DNA from: Streptomyces sp. CB02056
GTDB taxonomy: Bacteria; Actinomycetota; Actinomycetes; Streptomycetales; Streptomycetaceae
Assembly: GCF_001905545.1 (NCBI RefSeq)
Contig: NZ_LIPD01000001.1
Coordinates: forward strand, 807,551 to 871,550
Reading direction: 5' to 3'
DNA length: 64,000 nucleotides
The notes beneath the pieces are model-generated. The model made no database searches and was not told the origin of the DNA. It worked only from the letters and a program-made list of their open reading frames with translations. Of this stretch, positions 41,478-49,063 are shown piece after piece. Each line of letters starts with the position of its first letter. Position 1 is the first letter of the stretch. The position numbers and the translations under genes are program-made.

Positions 41478-41818
41478 GGCTGGTCCATCGGCTCCTGGAG
41501 GACCTCGGCGCCGGCCGCCCGGATGCGCTCGAAGGTGGCGTCGCAGTCGTCGGTGCGGAAGATGACGCCGCGCAGCAGGCCCTTGGCGAGGAGTTCGGCG
41601 GCGGCCCGGCGGTCGGCCTCGGAGGCGTGCGGGTCGGCCAGCGGGGGCTCCAGGACGATCTCCACGCCGGGCTGGTCGGGCGAGCCGACGGTGACCCAGC
41701 GCATGCCCTCGAAGCCGACGTCGTTGCGCACTTCGAAGCCGAGGACGTCGCGGTAGAAGGCGAGCGCCCGGTCGTGGTCGTCGACGGCGATGAAGCACTG
41801 CGCGAGTTCGATGCTCAT
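41402..41818 (-). CDS. VOC-family (glyoxalase/bleomycin-resistance) protein
   Basis: 138 residues, two beta-alpha-beta-beta-beta units. Visible: MSIELAQCFIAVDDHDRALA FYRDVLGFEV, then VEIVLEPP, and the second unit ending CAFRDPSGNMLRFNQP. Such proteins bind metals and act as isomerases, dioxygenases or drug-binding proteins. The gene overlaps the 3' end of the convergent monooxygenase by 76 bases. The AraC gene ends 5 bases upstream of its start codon and is transcribed the same way, so the two probably form an operon. Confidence 0.85.
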   Translation of the reverse strand: MSIELAQCFIAVDDHDRALAFYRDVLGFEVRNDVGFEGMRWVTVGSPDQPGVEIVLEPPLADPHASEADRRAAAELLAKGLLRGVIFRTDDCDATFERIRAAGAEVLQEPMDQPYGVRDCAFRDPSGNMLRFNQPRTA

Positions 41819-41823
41819 GCCGG

Positions 41824-42357
41824 TCACGCTACGGGAGCACCGGGGCCGCCGTCGCTCCCGTTCCCCTTCGCCTCCTTGGCCTCCTTCGCCTCCTTGGCCT
41901 CCGCGCGCCGCACCGGGCGGGTGCCGATCTTGGCGACGCAGGCCGGGATCGCCGCGCCCTGCTCGTGGTCGCGGGCCCGGTAGGCGCTGGGGCTCTGCCC
42001 GACCAGCTCGGTGAAGCGGGTGCTGAAGGAGCCCAGCGAGGTGCAGCCCACCGCCATGCAGACCTCGGTCACGCTCAGGTCCCCGCGCCGCAGCAGCGCC
42101 TTGGCCCGTTCGATCCGGCGGGTCATCAGGTAGGTGTACGGGGTCTCGCCGTAGGCGGCGCGGAAGCTGCGCGAGAAGTGGCCGGAGGACATCAGCGCGG
42201 TGCGGGCCAGCGCCGGCACGTCCAGCGGCTGCGCGTACTCGCGGTCCATCCGGTCCCGGGCCCGGCGCAGCCGCACGAGGTCGTCGAGCGGCACGCGGCC
42301 CGCGGACGGGGACGAGGTAGAAGACGGGGACGGGGACGGGGACGACACACCGGCCAC
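41824..42357 (-). CDS. AraC-family regulator
   Basis: About 177 residues. The two-helix-turn-helix AraC domain fills residues 35-135: REYAQPLDVPALARTALMSS, GHFSRSFRAAYGETPYTYLM and CTSLGSFSTRFTELVGQSPS. There is no ligand domain; the N-terminus is a Ser/Pro repeat encoded by GGGGAC-type direct repeats. The C-terminus after the domain contains an AKEAKEAKEAK repeat. The start is uncertain (GTG 42357 or 42348). It lies 5 bases upstream of the VOC gene, which is its probable target together with itself. Confidence 0.82.
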   Translation of the reverse strand: MAGVSSPSPSPSSTSSPSAGRVPLDDLVRLRRARDRMDREYAQPLDVPALARTALMSSGHFSRSFRAAYGETPYTYLMTRRIERAKALLRRGDLSVTEVCMAVGCTSLGSFSTRFTELVGQSPSAYRARDHEQGAAIPACVAKIGTRPVRRAEAKEAKEAKEAKGNGSDGGPGAPVA

Positions 42358-42493
42358 CGTACCGACTGCCACCGACAGACGGCGCCCGGCCCGTCCGTCC
42401 ACCCCGTCCCCCGCCCGGCGCAGCCCGCTCGCGCCCGCCCCGCCGCGCCGACCACCCTGGAGCGGGGGCCGGACGGCGGAGAGGGCGACAGGG

Positions 42494-43648
42494 GTGGACG
42501 GCGAGGACGAGCAGCCCACCGCCCCGCGCGCGCCCGGCAACCGGGCGGTGGTGCTCGGCGTGCTGGCCGCGACCGTCGCCGTGCTGCTCGTCCAGGCGGT
42601 CAGCGGCACCAGTGCCCGCCTGGTGCTGCTGCTGGTGTTCCTGCCCGCGCTGCTGGCGGGCCTGGGCACCGTGGCCCAGACGGTGGCGGCCTCGGTGTGG
42701 GTGACCGCCGTGGTGGTGGCCCACTCGGTGCTGTTCCCGCCCGGGGACCTGCCGGCCCGCCTGGGCACCCTGCTGGGCGTGGTCGCCGCCGAGGCCGCCG
42801 TGATCGGCCTGTGCGCGCGGCGGGTGCGGCGCGAGCGGCAGCTGTCGCGGATGCGGCAGGTCGCCGTCGCCCTCCAGCGCCAGCTGCTGCGCCCGCTGCC
42901 CGTCACCACCCCGGACGTGCGCCTGGACGGGCTGTACCGGCCGCTGGAGCAGGACGCCATGGTCGGCGGCGACCTGTACGACGTCGCCGAGACCCCGCAC
43001 GGCACCCGGGTGCTGGTCGGCGACGTCCAGGGCAAGGGCCTGCTCGCGATCGGGACGGGCTTCGCGGTGCTGAGCGCCTTCCGGGAGGCGGCCTTCCGCG
43101 AGCCGCGGCTGACCGCCGTCGCCGACGCCCTGGAGGCGGCGGTGGAGCGGCACAACGCCTACGCGGAGCAGAGCGGCGAGCAGGAACGGTTCGTCACGGC
43201 CACCGTGCTCTGCGTCCGCGCCCCGGACAGCAACGACGGGGGCACCGACGACGAGGGCCGCGCCACCGAGGTGCGGGCCGTCAACTGCGGCCACCTCTCC
43301 CCCTACCTGCTGCGCCCCGACGGCCGGGTGGAGCCCGTCCCCCTGGACGCCGGGCTCCCGCTCGGCCTCGCCGCCCTGGCCGCCACCGGCGAACCGCGCC
43401 CCGAGCGGCGCTTCACCCTGCCCGGGGACGGGGTGCTGGTGCTGCTCACCGACGGCATCACCGAGGCCCAGGACGCCTCCGGCGCGTTCTACCCGGTCGA
43501 ACGGGGCCTGGCCGACCTCGCCGCCGTCCCCGCCGACGCCCTGCCCGAGGCCCTGGACCGGCGGGCCCGGCGCTGGAGCGGCGGGAGCAGCCGCGACGAC
43601 GTCACCGTCCTCGCCCTGCGCCCCGCCCCGGAACCGCCGGCCCGGTAG
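42494..43648 (+). CDS. Membrane-bound SpoIIE-type PP2C phosphatase
   Basis: 384 residues. An N-terminal block of about four hydrophobic helices (VVLGVLAATVAVLLVQAVSG to VVAAEAAVIGLCARRV) is followed by a linker (RQLSRMRQVAVALQRQLLRP) and the SpoIIE/RsbU phosphatase domain. Metal-binding Asp residues are in MVGGDLYDV, LVGDVQGKG, LVLLTDGITEAQ and SRDDVTVLAL. Such enzymes dephosphorylate anti-sigma-factor antagonists and so control sigma factors. No anti-sigma partner is adjacent. Start GTG 42494. Confidence 0.88.
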   Translation: MDGEDEQPTAPRAPGNRAVVLGVLAATVAVLLVQAVSGTSARLVLLLVFLPALLAGLGTVAQTVAASVWVTAVVVAHSVLFPPGDLPARLGTLLGVVAAEAAVIGLCARRVRRERQLSRMRQVAVALQRQLLRPLPVTTPDVRLDGLYRPLEQDAMVGGDLYDVAETPHGTRVLVGDVQGKGLLAIGTGFAVLSAFREAAFREPRLTAVADALEAAVERHNAYAEQSGEQERFVTATVLCVRAPDSNDGGTDDEGRATEVRAVNCGHLSPYLLRPDGRVEPVPLDAGLPLGLAALAATGEPRPERRFTLPGDGVLVLLTDGITEAQDASGAFYPVERGLADLAAVPADALPEALDRRARRWSGGSSRDDVTVLALRPAPEPPAR

Positions 43649-43670
43649 CCCGGTAGCCGCCCGGGACGGG

Positions 43671-43740
43671 CCGAACAGGGCCGTACGGGGCTGTACACGG
43701 CCGTACGGGGCCGTACGGGGCCGTTCGGGACCGTCCATGG
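43671..43740. repeat. Seven 10-bp units of CCGTACGGGG
   Basis: Exact copies start at 43681, 43701 and 43711; degenerate copies at 43671, 43691, 43721 and 43731. Each unit carries the palindrome CCGTACGG. The array lies between the phosphatase stop and the carbonic anhydrase promoter. Confidence 0.75.
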
Positions 43741-43800
43741 GGCTGTCCGGCCCTTGACCCCCGGCTGCGGGCTCCACCTGCGGCGATCTAGGGTGCAGGC

Positions 43801-44472
43801 ATGATCCCCACACCGATACCCAGCCCCGAGCCCACCCGGCTCGACGGTCCGACGGACGACTTCCTGACCGACCCCGCCCAGGCGCTGCGGGTGATGATGC
43901 AGGGCAACGCCCGGTTCGTGGCGGGCAACCCCGAGCACCCCAACCAGGACGCCGGGCGCCGCGCGGCGCTCGCCCCGGCGCAGCGGCCCTTCGCGGTGCT
44001 GTTCGGCTGCTCGGACTCCCGGCTGGCCGCCGAGATCATCTTCGACCAGGGCCTGGGCGACCTCTTCGTGGTGCGCACCGCCGGGCACGTCACCGGCGCG
44101 GAGGCGCTGGGCAGCATCGAGTACGGGGTGAGCGTGCTGGACTGCCCGCTGGTGGTGGTGCTGGGGCACGACTCCTGCGGTGCGGTGGCGGCGGCGCTGG
44201 ACTCCCTGGAGCAGGGGCAGCTGCCGGGCGGTTTCGTCCGGGACGTGGTGGAGCGGGTGACCCCGAGCGTGCTGTCCGCCAGGGCGGCGGGCATCGAGGA
44301 CCGGGACGGGATCGTGGACGAGCACATCCGCCAGACCGTGGACCTGCTGGTGGAGCGCTCGCAGGCGCTGGCGGCGCGGATCGCCGAGGGGAAGGTGGCC
44401 GTGGTGGGCCTGTCCTACCGGCTGCGCGACGGCCGGGCCCGGCTGGTCTCCGCCCGGGGGCCGGTGGGCTGA
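43801..44472 (+). CDS. Beta-class carbonic anhydrase
   Basis: 223 residues, interconverts CO2 and bicarbonate. The zinc ligands are Cys70 (FGCSDSRLAAE), His123 and Cys126 (VLGHDSCGAV), and the Asp72-Arg74 dyad is present. The core RTAGHV and GSIEYGV motifs are normal. The ATG at 43801 is preceded by TAGGGT (43789-43794) 6 bases upstream, so the transcript is probably leaderless. It stands alone between the phosphatase and a flavin reductase-like gene. Confidence 0.92.
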   Translation: MIPTPIPSPEPTRLDGPTDDFLTDPAQALRVMMQGNARFVAGNPEHPNQDAGRRAALAPAQRPFAVLFGCSDSRLAAEIIFDQGLGDLFVVRTAGHVTGAEALGSIEYGVSVLDCPLVVVLGHDSCGAVAAALDSLEQGQLPGGFVRDVVERVTPSVLSARAAGIEDRDGIVDEHIRQTVDLLVERSQALAARIAEGKVAVVGLSYRLRDGRARLVSARGPVG

Positions 44473-44642
44473 CGGCGGGCCGCCGCGTCCCGCCCGTCGC
44501 CGGGGCGCGGACGCCGTCCTCGGGAAACCGGAGTCGCATCCTCCGGAACTCGATGTCCGATCACCGCCAGCGCCCCCGTGCGGGCGGCGGCAGAGTCGGT
44601 GACCGGCAACGATTCCCCATTTCCCGAGGACGGCAGTCTCCC

Positions 44643-45275
44643 GTGCACAAGGCCATCGATCTCAAGGTCCTGTACTTCGGCACCCCCGTGGTGCTGATCG
44701 GCTCGCGCAACGAGGACGGCAGCGCCAACCTCATGCCGATGTCCTCGGCCTGGTGGCTGGGGCAGTCGTGCGTGCTCGGCCTGGGCGACAGCTCGCAGAC
44801 CGCCGAGAACCTGCGGCGCGAGGGCGAGTGCGTGCTCAACCTGGCGTCCTCCGCGCAGGTGGACGCGGTGGACGCCCTCGCGCTGCTGACCGCCAAGCCG
44901 CGGATCGCCGAGTACCGGCTGCGGCAGGGCTACCGCCACGAGCGGCGCAAGTTCGAGGCCGCCGGGCTGACCGAGGTGCCCGGCGAGCTGGTGCGGGCGC
45001 CGCGCGCCGCCGAGTGCCCGGTGCAGCTGGAGTGCCGGGTGGAGTCGGCGACGGCGCTGGCGGGCGGCGGGCGCACCGCCTTCGAGGTGACGGTGGTGCG
45101 CGCCCACGTCGAGGAGAGCCTGCTGGTGCCCGGCAGCGACCACTACGTCGACCCGGTCGGCTGGGACCCGCTGATCATGAAGTTCTGCGAGTTCTTCGGC
45201 GACGGGCGGCGCCTGGCCCCCTCCCGCCTCGCCGAGGGCTGGCAGATGCCCGGGCGGCTGCCCGCCGCCGTGTGA
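44643..45275 (+). CDS. Flavin reductase-like FMN-binding protein
   Basis: 210 residues from GTG 44643 (GAGGACGG upstream); an in-frame ATG at 44553 would add a basic 30-residue extension without coding character. The split-barrel flavin-binding fold shows in LKVLYFGTPVVLIGSRNEDG, SANLMPMSSAWWLGQSCVLG and QTAENLRREGECVLNL. Members reduce flavins or act as flavin-dependent oxidoreductases. Cytoplasmic, context uninformative. Confidence 0.82.
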   Translation: MHKAIDLKVLYFGTPVVLIGSRNEDGSANLMPMSSAWWLGQSCVLGLGDSSQTAENLRREGECVLNLASSAQVDAVDALALLTAKPRIAEYRLRQGYRHERRKFEAAGLTEVPGELVRAPRAAECPVQLECRVESATALAGGGRTAFEVTVVRAHVEESLLVPGSDHYVDPVGWDPLIMKFCEFFGDGRRLAPSRLAEGWQMPGRLPAAV

Positions 45276-45339
45276 CGTGGCGTCCGCCCGGGGCCTCCGC
45301 TCGGGACGTCCGCCCGGGACGTCCGCTCACCGGTGGCGC

Positions 45340-45930
45340 TCAGGGCGCGACGGTCGCCCCGCAGGAGTCGCACACCCGCGTCGCGGGCAGCTCCAGGAAG
45401 CAGCTCGGACAGATCGCCGGCGGGCGCGGCGGCGCGGCGACGGCGGCCTTGCGCTCCACCGAGGCCCGCAGGCGCGGGGCCAGGGCGGGCGTGCCGCCGT
45501 CGGCGGGCAGGTCGGCGGCGAAGTGCCGGTAGCAGGCCAGGCGGGCGGCGGCCGCGTGCTGCTCGCGGTCCATCTCGGCGGCCACCGGCGGCTGTCCGGC
45601 CACCGCCAGCACCTCCTGGTAGCCGGGCCCGACCTTGCCGTCGGTGGCGTGCACCACCAGGGCCGTCAGCGGTGGGTCGCCGCGCCGGTGCGCCTCACGG
45701 ATCACCAGGGCCAGCACCTTGCCTATCCAGTGCCGCTGGTTGATCCGGGTGCGCACCCCCGAGGCCTCCTGCACCGCCTCGGCGAGGCCCGGGTAGCTGA
45801 TCACCGCGTGGTAGCGGCGCGCCACCTCCACCAGGGCCGGGTAGGCCGCCCTGGTCCACACGATGTGCGCCTGGCTGGCGCTGACCGCCGAACCGTCCGA
45901 CGCCCGCCAGTACGTGTGCTGCTCCGTCAT
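45340..45930 (-). CDS. Hypothetical protein with C-terminal zinc ribbon
   Basis: 196 residues starting at ATG 45930. The N-terminal 130 residues are helical (YPALVEVARRYHAVISYPGL, AEAVQEASGVRTRINQRHWI and VLALVIREAHRRGDPPLTAL), ending with VHATDGKVGPGYQEVL. The C-terminus is a short zinc ribbon of two Cys pairs (ICPSCFLELPATRVCDSCGA). The combination suggests nucleic-acid or nucleoprotein binding; no family I can name with confidence. Its upstream region shares the 444-base interval with the serine hydrolase gene. Confidence 0.6.
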   Translation of the reverse strand: MTEQHTYWRASDGSAVSASQAHIVWTRAAYPALVEVARRYHAVISYPGLAEAVQEASGVRTRINQRHWIGKVLALVIREAHRRGDPPLTALVVHATDGKVGPGYQEVLAVAGQPPVAAEMDREQHAAAARLACYRHFAADLPADGGTPALAPRLRASVERKAAVAAPPRPPAICPSCFLELPATRVCDSCGATVAP

Positions 45931-46052
45931 CCGCCCGCCCCTGTCCGTCTTGTCCGTTGTGTACGTGTCCGTCCCCCGCGGGCCCCCGCCGGGAGCGAGG
46001 CTACCCGGCCCCGGAGCGGCACCCTCGGGCGGGGCCTCGCCTCGGGCGGGGC

Positions 46053-46083
46053 TTGACTTCAAGTCCTGTTGAAGTCGTGGAAT
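46053..46083 (+). promoter_or_regulatory. MerR/SoxR-type promoter with 19-bp spacer
   Basis: TTGACT (46053-46058), exactly 19 bases, TGGAAT (46078-46083). The spacer region carries the perfect dyad GACTTCAA-GTCCTG-TTGAAGTC (46055-46076), the arrangement that MerR-family activators twist into register. A merR gene lies 1.4 kb downstream (47501). Confidence 0.75.
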
Positions 46084-46151
46084 GGGTGCCGACCGCAGCC
46101 GTACGGGCAACCCCGCGGTCGATGCCCCGCCCGTACGGAAACCCGTACCGG

Positions 46152-46197
46152 GGCCGGGGCCGCCGCCTTCCCGATCGTGCCGACGGCGGCCCCGGCC
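46152..46197. terminator. 14-bp hairpin inside the divergent region
   Basis: GGCCGGGGCCGCCG pairs with CGGCGGCCCCGGCC around a 17-base loop. It starts about 60-70 bases downstream of the expected start site of the MerR-type promoter, so it could end a small RNA of roughly 105 bases or attenuate read-through to the hydrolase. Confidence 0.55.
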
Positions 46198-46299
46198 TCC
46201 GGGCTCCCCCGCCCACCCCACCGGGCGCTTCGCCCCGCCTCCCGCGCCTCCCGCCTCGCGCGGGCGGGCCGCGCCTGTGAGCCGGAACACGGTTGAGGT

Positions 46300-46312
46300 T
46301 GACCTTGGGTCA
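46300..46312 (+). promoter_or_regulatory. Second dyad near the serine hydrolase
   Basis: TGACC-TTG-GGTCA is a perfect inverted repeat overlapping a TTGACC -35-like hexamer (46299-46304), 63 bases before the hydrolase ATG. It may be another MerR-family site; no good -10 is visible at 19 bases. Confidence 0.45.
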
Positions 46313-46374
46313 GGGTGGAGGCTCCTCTCATCGGGCCCGACGACGACGCGGGCCCCGCGATACGAGGGGGCAGC

Positions 46375-47496
46375 ATGTCCACCCACCACTCCACCCACGG
46401 CCCGGACCGCCCGGAGCTGCGACGGGCGGTCGAGGAGATCGCCGGATCCGGTTTCCTCGGCGTGCAGGTGCGGGTGAACGACGCGCACGGCGAGTGGGTC
46501 GGCACCGCCGGGTCCCGCGAGCTGGGCCGCGAGGAGAGGCCGCCGGCCGACGGGCACTTCCGCGTCGGCAGCGTCACCAAGAGCTTCATCGCGACCTCGG
46601 TGCTGATGCTGGTGGCCGAGGGCCGGCTGGCCCTGGACGACCCGGCCAGCAACCACCTGCCCGGGTTCGGGCTGGACCGGCGGATCACGGTGCGGATGCT
46701 GCTCCAGCACACCAGCGGGATCTTCAACCACACCGGCGAGCTGGAGGAGGACGGGACGTTCGTGCCGGGGGTCCCGTGGCGGGGCCGGGAGTGGGTGGAG
46801 GACCGCTTCCGCACCTACCGGCCCGAGGAGTTGGTGCGGCTGTCGCTGTCCCGGCCGGCGCGGTTCGCGCCGGGGGCGCGCTGGAGCTACGCCAACACCA
46901 ACTACGTGCTGGCCCGGCTGGTGGTCGAGCGGGTCACCGGCCGGCCGTTCGCCGAGGAGCTGCGGCGGCTGGTCCTGGAGCCGCTGGGGCTGACCGGGAC
47001 GGTGGCCCCGGGCCCCTCGCCGGAGGTGCCCGAGCCGCACGGCCGCAGCTACTACCGCTACGAGGACGCCGGGCGGGAGCGGACGGTCGACGTCACCCGG
47101 CACAACCCGTCCTGGGTCTCGGGCGGCGGCGACATGATCTCGACCACCCGGGACCTGCACGTGTACTTCTCCGCGCTGATGGGCGGCCGGCTGCTGCCGC
47201 CCGGCCTGCTGGCCGAGATGCGCGCGCCGGAGGCGACGGTCGGCTACGGGCTGGGGATCTTCGCCCAGGCCACGGACACGGGCACCGTCTTCCACCACAA
47301 CGGCGCCACCATCGGCTCGGCCGCGCTGATGTACGGCTCGCCGGACGGCGGCACCACCCTGACCGCCGGGCTGACCTACGTGGACGACGCCGACGTGTCC
47401 GTCGCCGCGGCGTTCCAGAGCGCCCAGCGACGGCTCGTCGACGAGGTGTTCGGCACCGGGCCCGGCCCCACGGCATCCGGTCGTACGGCAGGCTGA
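46375..47496 (+). CDS. Serine hydrolase, class C beta-lactamase family
   Basis: 373 residues. The SxxK nucleophile motif is SVTK (VGSVTKSFIATSVLMLVAEG), the YxN motif is SYANTNYVLARLVVERVTG, and HHNGATIGSAALMYG is the third motif (HxG in place of KTG). Members act as D-alanyl-D-alanine carboxypeptidases, esterases or beta-lactamases. The ATG at 46375 has GAGGGGG upstream. No clear signal peptide, so it may be intracellular. The MerR regulator follows by 4 bases, so the two form an operon. Confidence 0.85.
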   Translation: MSTHHSTHGPDRPELRRAVEEIAGSGFLGVQVRVNDAHGEWVGTAGSRELGREERPPADGHFRVGSVTKSFIATSVLMLVAEGRLALDDPASNHLPGFGLDRRITVRMLLQHTSGIFNHTGELEEDGTFVPGVPWRGREWVEDRFRTYRPEELVRLSLSRPARFAPGARWSYANTNYVLARLVVERVTGRPFAEELRRLVLEPLGLTGTVAPGPSPEVPEPHGRSYYRYEDAGRERTVDVTRHNPSWVSGGGDMISTTRDLHVYFSALMGGRLLPPGLLAEMRAPEATVGYGLGIFAQATDTGTVFHHNGATIGSAALMYGSPDGGTTLTAGLTYVDDADVSVAAAFQSAQRRLVDEVFGTGPGPTASGRTAG

Positions 47497-47500
47497 ACGG

Positions 47501-48277
47501 ATGGCAAACGGAGTCACGATCGGGCAGGCGGCCGCGTACGTCGGCGTCACGGTGAAGACGGTGCGGCACTACCACCGGCAGGGGCTGGTCGAGGAGCCGC
47601 TGCGCGACGCCTCCGGCTACCGGCGGTACGGGTCGGGCGAATTGCTGCGGCTGGTGCAGGTCCGGACGCTGGCCGCCGCCGGGGTGCCGCTGGCGGAGGT
47701 CGGGCCGCTGCTCGACGCCGACGGCGAGCGGTTCGCCACCGCCCTCGCCGACGTGGAGCGGCGCCTGACCGAGCGGATCACGGAACTGACCGCGCGCCGC
47801 GACACCCTGCACCGGCTCGCCGACGGCGACCGGGCCCTGCTGCCCGACCGCGCCTGCGCGGTCCTGGAGCGGATGCCCGGGCTCGGCTTCGGCCCCGACT
47901 ACGTGGCGGCGCAGCGCGAGGCCCTGGTGCTGGCGCGGGCGCTGGTGCCGGAGGGCTTCGACGGCCTCCTCGCCCAGCTCGAACTGCGCCTGGACGACCC
48001 GGGGTTCGTCGAACTGACCAGACGCGGCCAGGAGGCCGAGGCCTGGGAGCCGGACGATCCGAGGGTCGAGGAGCTCGCCGCCGCCATGGCCGACCACTAC
48101 CTCGCCAACCCCGCCCTGCTGGGCGACCCGGCCGGCCTGCGTGCCTGGGCCAGGGCCGCCACCCAGTACCGGCTGATCGACCGCCACCGCGACGACCAGG
48201 CCCCGGTCTCGGCCCGGCTGACCGCGCTCACCGAGGCCCGGCTGCGCGCCGCCGGCGTCCCGTCCCCGCACCGGTAG
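47501..48277 (+). CDS. MerR-family transcriptional regulator
   Basis: 258 residues. N-terminal winged HTH with the family pattern: VTIGQAAAYVGVTVKTVRHY, HRQGLVEEPLRDASGYRRYG and LLRLVQVRTLAAAGVPLAEV. A coiled coil (about 85-115) and a C-terminal effector-binding domain of unknown type follow; no metal-binding Cys pair is evident. It is translationally linked to the serine hydrolase upstream. A textbook MerR promoter and another dyad lie in the intergenic region before that hydrolase. Confidence 0.88.
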   Translation: MANGVTIGQAAAYVGVTVKTVRHYHRQGLVEEPLRDASGYRRYGSGELLRLVQVRTLAAAGVPLAEVGPLLDADGERFATALADVERRLTERITELTARRDTLHRLADGDRALLPDRACAVLERMPGLGFGPDYVAAQREALVLARALVPEGFDGLLAQLELRLDDPGFVELTRRGQEAEAWEPDDPRVEELAAAMADHYLANPALLGDPAGLRAWARAATQYRLIDRHRDDQAPVSARLTALTEARLRAAGVPSPHR

Positions 48278-48291
48278 CGCCCCCTGCCGCC

Positions 48292-48318
48292 CGCGGGAAG
48301 CCGGGCCGACTTCCCGCG
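48292..48318. terminator. Bidirectional terminator between merR and the lasso operon
   Basis: CGCGGGAAG and CTTCCCGCG form a 9-base stem with a 9-base loop, ending both the plus-strand merR transcript and the minus-strand lasso operon. Confidence 0.75.
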
Positions 48319-48332
48319 CGGCCCTCCGCCGG

Positions 48333-48761
48333 TCACCAGCCCGGCCGGGGCTCCGGGGCGATGGTGATCAGCGGGTGGAAGTGGGCGAGTTCGGCGGGCT
48401 CGTCGACGGGGCCGCCCTCGGCCTCGATCCAGGCGTGGGCGCGGAACGGGGCGGTGCGCACGCCGGTGCGCCAGGTCGGCCAGGCGCCCCGGGTGCGGCA
48501 CAACAGGGCTGTGGCGATGGAGCGTTGGAGGCAGCCCTGGCCGGCGCAGCGCATGCTGAGGGCGACCACGGCCTGCCGGGCGGCGAGGGCCTCGGCGCGG
48601 TCGGCGGGCCGGGCGCCGCGGCGCAGGGCGAGCATCACCCGGCGGATGCGGGCCGGGGGGAGCCGCTCGATCAGCCGGGCCGCGCCGATCGCCGCGAGGG
48701 CGGCGGGCCGCCGGTGCCAGGGCGGGCGGCCAGCGCGGGTGGCGTGGGCGTGCAGGCTCAT
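48333..48761 (-). CDS. Lasso peptide biosynthesis protein B2 (leader peptidase)
   Basis: 142 residues, transglutaminase-like cysteine protease that cleaves the leader from the lasso precursor, guided by the RRE protein. The triad residues are Cys77 (GQGCLQRSIATALLCR), His109 (PFRAHAWIEA) and Asp120 (GGPVDEP). Length is normal for stand-alone B2 proteins. Start ATG 48761 overlaps the end of the RRE gene by 4 bases, typical translational coupling. Last gene of the four-gene operon. Confidence 0.92.
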   Translation of the reverse strand: MSLHAHATRAGRPPWHRRPAALAAIGAARLIERLPPARIRRVMLALRRGARPADRAEALAARQAVVALSMRCAGQGCLQRSIATALLCRTRGAWPTWRTGVRTAPFRAHAWIEAEGGPVDEPAELAHFHPLITIAPEPRPGW

Positions 48762-49063
48762 CCGGCCGTGCCCGCTCCCGTGCCGGCCGGTCCGCCGGCG
48801 CCCGGTCCGCCGGTGACCAGTCCGGCGGTGCGCAGGGTCTCGTGCAGCCGGTCGACGTCGGCGCGCGCCCGGTCGGCGGTGACCGGGTGGCGGGCGCTGA
48901 GGTCGGCGGCGGTCTCCTCGGCGGTGCGGCCGTCCAGCAGGGAGCGCAGGACGAGCAGTGCGGTGCGGTTGAGCTGGTAGTAGCGGCCGGAGCGCTCGTC
49001 GAGCAGGACGGCGCCGTCGTCGGTCGGGGTGAGCGTCACGTCAGGGCGCAGCTGGGCGGGCAT
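48758..49063 (-). CDS. Lasso peptide RRE/PqqD-like protein (B1)
   Basis: 101 residues; the first 80 form the winged PqqD-like RRE (LRPDVTLTPTDDGAVLLDER, SGRYYQLNRTALLVLRSLLD, DVDRLHETLRTAGLV). It binds the precursor leader and presents it to the peptidase and cyclase. A Gly/Ala-rich 20-residue tail follows, longer than usual. ATG 49063 with GGAGGG; the ATG shares a base with the cyclase TGA (TGATG), so translation is coupled. Confidence 0.92.
   Translation of the reverse strand: MPAQLRPDVTLTPTDDGAVLLDERSGRYYQLNRTALLVLRSLLDGRTAEETAADLSARHPVTADRARADVDRLHETLRTAGLVTGGPGAGGPAGTGAGTAG

Larger units (their letters stand above)
45931..46374. promoter_or_regulatory. Divergent intergenic region with two dyads
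   Basis: No gene is supported here. It contains a MerR-type promoter (46053-46083), a long hairpin (46152-46197) and a second dyad next to a TTGACC hexamer (46299-46312) close to the serine hydrolase gene; each is listed separately. Confidence 0.6.

Noticed and set aside
46082..46477. Frame starting just after the MerR-type promoter
   Set aside because: Pro/Arg-rich sequence without coding character that runs through a strong hairpin and into the hydrolase gene in another frame.
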